From the NCBI GenBank assembly GCA_035574195.1, contig DATLZE010000082.1, positions 1 through 61,606 on the forward strand: a stretch of 61,606 nt of DNA, written 5' to 3'. Made by a program: the position numbers and the translations under genes. The DNA is from SG8-41 sp035574195. Lineage in GTDB: Bacteria > Pseudomonadota > Gammaproteobacteria > Burkholderiales > SG8-41. The notes beneath the pieces are model-generated. The model did no database searches. It worked only from the letters and a program-made list of their open reading frames with translations, and was not told the DNA's origin. Of the stretch, positions 57,994-61,606 are shown in pieces (the stretch's first letter is position 1; every line of letters starts with the position of its first letter).

Positions 57994-58848
57994 ATGCGAT
58001 TCCTGCTGCTGCCATCGGCCGTGCTCGCCACGCTGCTCGCCGCCGCGACGGGTCCCGCTTGGCCGCAGGGCGACGCCAAGCGCGGCGAGTACCTCGCGAA
58101 GGCCGGAGGCTGCCTCGGCTGCCACACCGAGGATCGCAAGGACGCCGTTCCCTACTCCGGCGGCCGTGTGCTCAAGAAGCCGTTCGGCACCTTTTACGGA
58201 CCGAACATCACGCCGCACCCGCAGGCCGGCATCGGGCGCTGGTCCGAGGCCGATTTCATCCGCGCGATGCGCGAGGGCCGGCGTCCCGACGGCGCGAACT
58301 ATTTTCCGGTCTTTCCCTACACTTCATTCACCAAGATCACGGACGGCGATCTGCGCGATCTGTGGGCCTACCTGCGCTCGCTGCCCCCGAGCGCGCGGGC
58401 GAACCGCGATCACGAGCTGCCGTTCTACCTCCGGTGGCGCTTCCTGGTCACTGTGTGGAAATGGCTGTTCTTCACACCCGGCCCGTTCGCGCCCGATCCC
58501 GGCGCCTCCGCGATCGTCAATCGCGGTGCCTACCTCGTGCAGGCGCTCGGGCATTGCGGGGAATGCCACACGCCGCGCAATGCTTTGGGCGGGTTCAAAC
58601 GCGGCCGTTTCCTTGCCGGGGGCAAGACGCCGGAAGGCAAGGAAGTCACGAACCTCACTCCGACGCGGCTCAAGAAGTGGAACGACCGCGATCTCGCGGA
58701 TTTTCTCACCACCGGCACGAGGCCGGACGGGGATGTGCCCTCCGAGGCCATGGGCGAGGTGATCCGCAACACCACGAGCCAGCTCACCGCCCAGGACCTC
58801 GCAGCGCTGATCGCCTACCTGCGCTCCCTGCCGCCGCTGCCCGAATAG
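57994..58848 (+). CDS. Dihaem cytochrome c (alcohol dehydrogenase subunit type)
   Basis: A 284-residue periplasmic cytochrome with a signal peptide (first about 25 residues, cleavage near PAWPQ) and two haem sites: C40-LG-C43-H44 and C188-GE-C191-H192. Met ligands are supplied by downstream segments. The EYLAKAGGCLGCH and VNRGAYLVQALGHCGECHTPRN patterns match cytochrome subunits of membrane-bound dehydrogenases (alcohol, gluconate or aldehyde), which carry electrons to the oxidase. The start at 57994 has AAGGGAAAACG upstream. No dehydrogenase catalytic gene is adjacent; it could accept electrons from a molybdenum hydroxylase, but this is only a suggestion. Confidence 0.88.
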   Translation: MRFLLLPSAVLATLLAAATGPAWPQGDAKRGEYLAKAGGCLGCHTEDRKDAVPYSGGRVLKKPFGTFYGPNITPHPQAGIGRWSEADFIRAMREGRRPDGANYFPVFPYTSFTKITDGDLRDLWAYLRSLPPSARANRDHELPFYLRWRFLVTVWKWLFFTPGPFAPDPGASAIVNRGAYLVQALGHCGECHTPRNALGGFKRGRFLAGGKTPEGKEVTNLTPTRLKKWNDRDLADFLTTGTRPDGDVPSEAMGEVIRNTTSQLTAQDLAALIAYLRSLPPLPE

Positions 58849-58918
58849 CGTTCCCCGTTTCCCGCCTCCGCCGCCCGCCGCGCGCGGTCGGCAACGCCAG
58901 CAGGTGGGACGCGCCGGA

Positions 58919-59707
58919 TCACTCGCCAGGAGGGGCGGTGACAGCGATCGTGTGCGTGACGAGCTCGGCACCGTTCCAGTAGTGCAACTGATAGGCGGGA
59001 GGCTCCTCGGGCGCGGGCTCGAAGCGCCCCGTGTCGAGATCGAGCCGGCACTGATACGCGGTGCTCGGGCAAATCGAGACCACGGTTCCGCCCCAGCGTG
59101 CCTGGATCGGGCGGTGCACGTGACCGCAGACGATGCGCTCGACCTGGGGATGGCGCGCGACGATCTCGCGCAATCGCGCCGCGCTCTGCGGCGCGAGCCC
59201 GATCGCGTCCATGCGGCCGAGGCCGGTGGCGAACGGAGGATGGTGCATGAAGATGAGCGTCGGGCGGCGCGGGGCCACCGAGAGCGCGCGCGCGAGCCAT
59301 TCGAGCTGCGCGGCGTCGAGCGCACCGCCCTCCGCCTCCGGTACCACGGTATCGAGCGCGATCAGCCGCACCGGGTGGTGCTCCACCGCGTAGGCGAGCG
59401 GCGCGCCCCGGCGCGGCAAGTAATCGTGATCGCCGAATTCGGCGAGCAGCTCCTCGCGCCGGTCGTGATTGCCCGGGATCAGGTACACCGGCGCGGGCAG
59501 CGGCGCGAGCAGCGCGCGCAGGCGCCGATACTCCTCGCGACTGCCGCCGTCCGCGAGGTCTCCGGTCGCGAGCACGGCGTCCGGCCGCGGCTTGAGCCCG
59601 CTCAAGTGCTGCACACAGCGCGCGAGCGAGGCTGCGGTGTCGAAGCGCGCGTACGCCGACCGGGCCTCGACCCCGATGTGCAGGTCCGAGAGCTGCGCGA
59701 CGATCAA
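58919..59707 (-). CDS. Calcineurin-like phosphoesterase of the CpdA (cyclic AMP phosphodiesterase) type
   Basis: A 262-residue metallophosphoesterase. Metal-binding motifs: LSDLHIG near the start, ATGDLADGG, PGNHDRR, MHHPPF and CGHVHRP, the full set of class III cyclic nucleotide phosphodiesterases such as CpdA. The start is a TTG at 59707 overlapping the stop of the dodecin gene (TTGA). No ATG or GTG fits between the dodecin stop and the first motif, so the TTG is the likely start. It probably hydrolyses cAMP or another phosphodiester in the cytosol. Confidence 0.82.
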   Translation of the reverse strand: MIVAQLSDLHIGVEARSAYARFDTAASLARCVQHLSGLKPRPDAVLATGDLADGGSREEYRRLRALLAPLPAPVYLIPGNHDRREELLAEFGDHDYLPRRGAPLAYAVEHHPVRLIALDTVVPEAEGGALDAAQLEWLARALSVAPRRPTLIFMHHPPFATGLGRMDAIGLAPQSAARLREIVARHPQVERIVCGHVHRPIQARWGGTVVSICPSTAYQCRLDLDTGRFEPAPEEPPAYQLHYWNGAELVTHTIAVTAPPGE

Positions 59708-59928
59708 CGCTCGTACTTGAAGGACAGGGCGACCCGGGCGCGGTAGGCGACCACCTTGCCGTTCTCGACCACGAGGTCGGTGCGGGTCACCTCCGCAATG
59801 CGCAGGTCGCGCAACGTGCGCGCCGCGGTCTGCACGGCGTTGCGCGCGGCATCCTCCCAGGAGTCGCTGCTGGTGCCGACGAGCTCGGTGATGCGGTAGA
59901 CGCTTGCCCTGCCCTTGCCCCGTGCCAT
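59704..59928 (-). CDS. Dodecin (flavin-binding storage protein)
   Basis: A 74-residue protein with the dodecin pattern VYRITELVGTSSDSWEDAAR, LRIAEVTRTDLVVENGKVVAYR and VALSFKYE. Dodecins assemble as dodecamers that hold flavins (or lumichrome) and protect the cell from free flavin. The ATG at 59928 has AGGAGG-type spacing upstream. It is translationally coupled to the phosphoesterase gene. In a window with many flavoproteins a flavin buffer fits, but dodecins are widespread. Confidence 0.88.
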   Translation of the reverse strand: MARGKGRASVYRITELVGTSSDSWEDAARNAVQTAARTLRDLRIAEVTRTDLVVENGKVVAYRARVALSFKYER

Positions 59929-59945
59929 ATCCCCCTCCTTGCATC

Positions 59946-59973
59946 AATGCCCGCGCGGGATCGCGCGGGCATT
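59946..59973. repeat. Perfect 12-bp hairpin between the aas-like and dodecin genes
   Basis: AATGCCCGCGCG (59946-59957) and CGCGCGGGCATT (59962-59973) pair perfectly around a four-base loop. The last base belongs to the stop codon of the aas-like gene. There is no long T-run, so it may terminate weakly or stabilise the 3' end of that transcript, ahead of dodecin on the same strand. Confidence 0.7.
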
Positions 59974-61606
59974 CATGATATCAGAGGGTTCTCGGGGGGC
60001 GCCTCGGCCATGGCCCTCAACCGCGTGTAGTCGGTCTTGCCGCTCGCGAGCAACGGCAGCCCGGCGACGTGCACGATACGCCGCGCCACCGCGAGCTCCT
60101 GCGCGCCGAGCCGGCGCGCCGCCTGGTGCAGCCGGATGCGGTCGAGCGCGGGGTCGGTGGTAAAGAGCACGGTGCTCTCGCCGCCGGCTGCGGATTCCAC
60201 GGTGGCGGCGTGAAGGTATCCGGGGGAGGCGAGCTTGGCGATGCGCTCGACGAGCTCGAGTGAGACCATCTCGCCCGCCACCTTGGCGAAACGCCTGAGG
60301 CGCCCCAGCACCGTGACGAACCCCTCCTCGTCCACCTCGACGACGTCGCCCGTGTCGTACCAGCCGGGGCCCAGCGCGGAGCGCGGAGGCTGCAGCACTC
60401 CCGGCGCTTCTTGAAAATAGTAGCCGCGCATCAGATTGGGGCCGCGCACGTGCAGCGCGCCGCCGCGCCCGATCCCCGGCACCGGCTCCAGGCGGTACTC
60501 GATCCCGGGCAGGAATCTCCCCACCGTGCCCTTGCGGTAGGCGAGCGGCGTGTTGAGCGCCATCGCGGGCCCGCATTCGGTGGCGCCGTAACCTTCCATG
60601 ACGCGCAGGCCGAACTTGGTCGCCCATAGCTCGGCCACTTCCGGATCGAGCTTCTCGCCCCCGGAAATCACTCTGCGCACCCGGTGAAAGTCGTAGGGGT
60701 GAGCGTGGCGCGCGTAATGGGCGAGAAAGGTGCCGGTACCGAAGACATAGGTGCAGCCGCTCGCGTAGGCGATGTCCGGGATCTGCCGGTAATGCAGGGG
60801 CGAGAGATGGAGCCTGAGCCGCGTGCCGGTCAGAAGCGGCATCAGGGTGCAGGCGACCAGCCCGTAGATGTGATAGAGGGGCAGCGCGTTGAGATACTTG
60901 TCGTTGGGCCCGAAATCGATGACGGCGCGCAATTGGGCCACGCCGGCGAGCACCGCGTCGTGGGTGAGCAGCACCGCCTTCGCGCGCGCTTCCGACCCCG
61001 AGGTGAAGAGCACGAGGGCGGTGTCGGCGGGATCGCCCCCGCGCAGCGCCGCGCGCGGCCACCACAGCGCGAAGCCGGCGAGCCAGAGCTTGTCGGCCAG
61101 GGTGGAGGCGGCGAGCAGGTCCTCGAGCGCCACCACTCGGACGCCGGCGAGCGCTCCGAGCGCCTCGGCGAGCCGCGCCCGCTCGAGGAAAGCCCGCGAG
61201 GTGAGCACGGTGCGGATGCGGGCCGCGCCGCAGGCCGCCGCGATCGCCTCGGCTCCGGCGGTGAAGTTGATCATGGCCGGGACCCGGCGCATCGCCGAGA
61301 GACCCAGCAGCAGGGCGACGGTCGTGCCGAGATTGGGCATTAGCACGCCCACGATTTCCCGCTCGGCGGTGAGCCGCGACACCAGCCGGCCGAGCGCGAG
61401 GCTCGACCTGAGCAGACCGCCGTAGGACTCGTGCGCCCCGCGCGCGTCCTCCAGGATGCGGGTCGCGCGTCCGTGGGTCTCGACCGCCCCGAGAAACGCC
61501 TCGAACAGCGTCGCGCGCGGCCGCGCCTCCACCAGCATGCGCTGCATGATCCTCAATATTTCGTCGCCGAGGCGGCGCCGGCGCTCCTTGCCCTTGAGCG
61601 GCGGGA
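59973..61606 (-). CDS. aas: Bifunctional acyl-ACP-phospholipid acyltransferase / acyl-ACP synthetase, 3' part
   Basis: The frame stays open to the window edge at 61606, so the 5' end is missing. The visible 543 residues are the AMP-forming ligase of an Aas-type fusion: RRRLGDEILRIMQRMLVEAR (linker), VLMPNLGTTVALLLGL, ALVLFTSGSEARAKAVLLTH (ATP loop), LPLYHIYGLVACTLMPLLTG, GYGATECGP, GWYDTGDVVEVDEEGFV and RRFAKVAGEMVSLELVE. These follow the E. coli Aas order closely. The N-terminal acyltransferase and possible MFS part would lie upstream of the window. Aas reattaches fatty acids to 2-acyl-glycerophosphoethanolamine. A TTG at 61556 is only an in-frame codon, not the start. Confidence 0.88.
   Translation of the reverse strand, partial: PPLKGKERRRRLGDEILRIMQRMLVEARPRATLFEAFLGAVETHGRATRILEDARGAHESYGGLLRSSLALGRLVSRLTAEREIVGVLMPNLGTTVALLLGLSAMRRVPAMINFTAGAEAIAAACGAARIRTVLTSRAFLERARLAEALGALAGVRVVALEDLLAASTLADKLWLAGFALWWPRAALRGGDPADTALVLFTSGSEARAKAVLLTHDAVLAGVAQLRAVIDFGPNDKYLNALPLYHIYGLVACTLMPLLTGTRLRLHLSPLHYRQIPDIAYASGCTYVFGTGTFLAHYARHAHPYDFHRVRRVISGGEKLDPEVAELWATKFGLRVMEGYGATECGPAMALNTPLAYRKGTVGRFLPGIEYRLEPVPGIGRGGALHVRGPNLMRGYYFQEAPGVLQPPRSALGPGWYDTGDVVEVDEEGFVTVLGRLRRFAKVAGEMVSLELVERIAKLASPGYLHAATVESAAGGESTVLFTTDPALDRIRLHQAARRLGAQELAVARRIVHVAGLPLLASGKTDYTRLRAMAEAPPENPLIS

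Noticed and set aside
61554..61556. TTG as the start of a free-standing acyl-ACP synthetase
   Set aside because: The frame remains open to the window edge and the residues before the TTG (LKGKERRRRLGDE) fit the linker of Aas-type fusions, so the gene is more likely truncated by the window.
1..61606. CRISPR arrays, tRNA or rRNA genes, insertion sequences, integrases
   Set aside because: I saw no regularly spaced identical repeats of 25-40 bases, no recognisable tRNA or rRNA segments, and no transposase or integrase motifs on either strand.

Overview
The window is very GC-rich, densely coding bacterial DNA. It has no rRNA, tRNA, CRISPR array, transposase or phage gene that I can recognise. Several traits point to a betaproteobacterium of Burkholderiales or a related lineage: three solitary Bug/TctC-type periplasmic binding proteins, short GTG/TTG/ATG starts preceded only by a -10 box, c-type cytochromes, dodecin, ArfB and a second-type FtsH. 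The assignment is inferred from gene content only.

Layout. (1) 1-11.2 kb, mostly + strand: the 3' end of a DUF6279-like gene, a PLP aminotransferase, a molybdenum hydroxylase pair (pair A, with a twin-arginine leader on the large subunit), two atypical short-chain dehydrogenases, a dienelactone hydrolase, a D-2-hydroxyacid dehydrogenase and a run of small proteins (flavodoxin fold, FmdB zinc ribbon, GYD domain, low-molecular-weight phosphatase). (2) 11.3-21 kb, - strand: a secreted protein of unknown function, an ATP-grasp ligase, a secreted LVIVD-repeat protein, a second molybdenum hydroxylase pair (pair B), an FMN-dependent alpha-hydroxyacid oxidase and an S41 protease. (3) 21.2-46.0 kb, - strand: 22 consecutive co-directional genes forming a catabolic supercluster, with a GntR/FadR-type regulator (46196-46891) diverging from its upstream end. 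(4) 47-61.6 kb: FtsH-MarC, a polytopic spermidine-synthase-like protein, a third molybdenum hydroxylase pair (pair C, related to A but without a Tat leader), DUF465, DsbB, ArfB, two cytochromes c, a cyclic-nucleotide-phosphodiesterase-like phosphoesterase overlapping dodecin, and the 3' part of an aas-like gene cut by the window edge.

The most interesting part is the 21-46 kb supercluster. It combines substrate capture (three Bug proteins and an SsuA-like protein) and C-N or C-C hydrolysis (two hydrolases resembling 2,6-dihydropseudooxynicotine hydrolase, a nitrilase, an amidohydrolase, and three M24-fold proteins that have lost metal ligands, as creatinase has). It also carries redox enzymes (alpha-hydroxyacid oxidase, aldo/keto reductase, beta-hydroxyacid dehydrogenase), an ornithine-cyclodeaminase relative, a DapA-family aldolase and a 2-oxoacid dehydrogenase E1/E2 complex feeding acyl-CoA. 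The order Bug, alpha/beta hydrolase, (cyclodeaminase), M24 occurs twice. Together with three two-subunit molybdenum hydroxylases nearby, this suggests breakdown of one or more nitrogen-containing, possibly heterocyclic, compounds. The substrate cannot be read from the sequence.

Small-scale structure: five intergenic arrays of a degenerate 8-base unit (GTCACCGC-like); three arrays of a degenerate 7-base unit (TTCATCC/TTCATCG-like), two of which lie inside signal-peptide codons; five genes whose start codon sits 6-7 bases after a -10 box with no ribosome binding site; a sigma-32-like promoter before ftsH; and paired DnaA-box-like sites near 50.25 kb.
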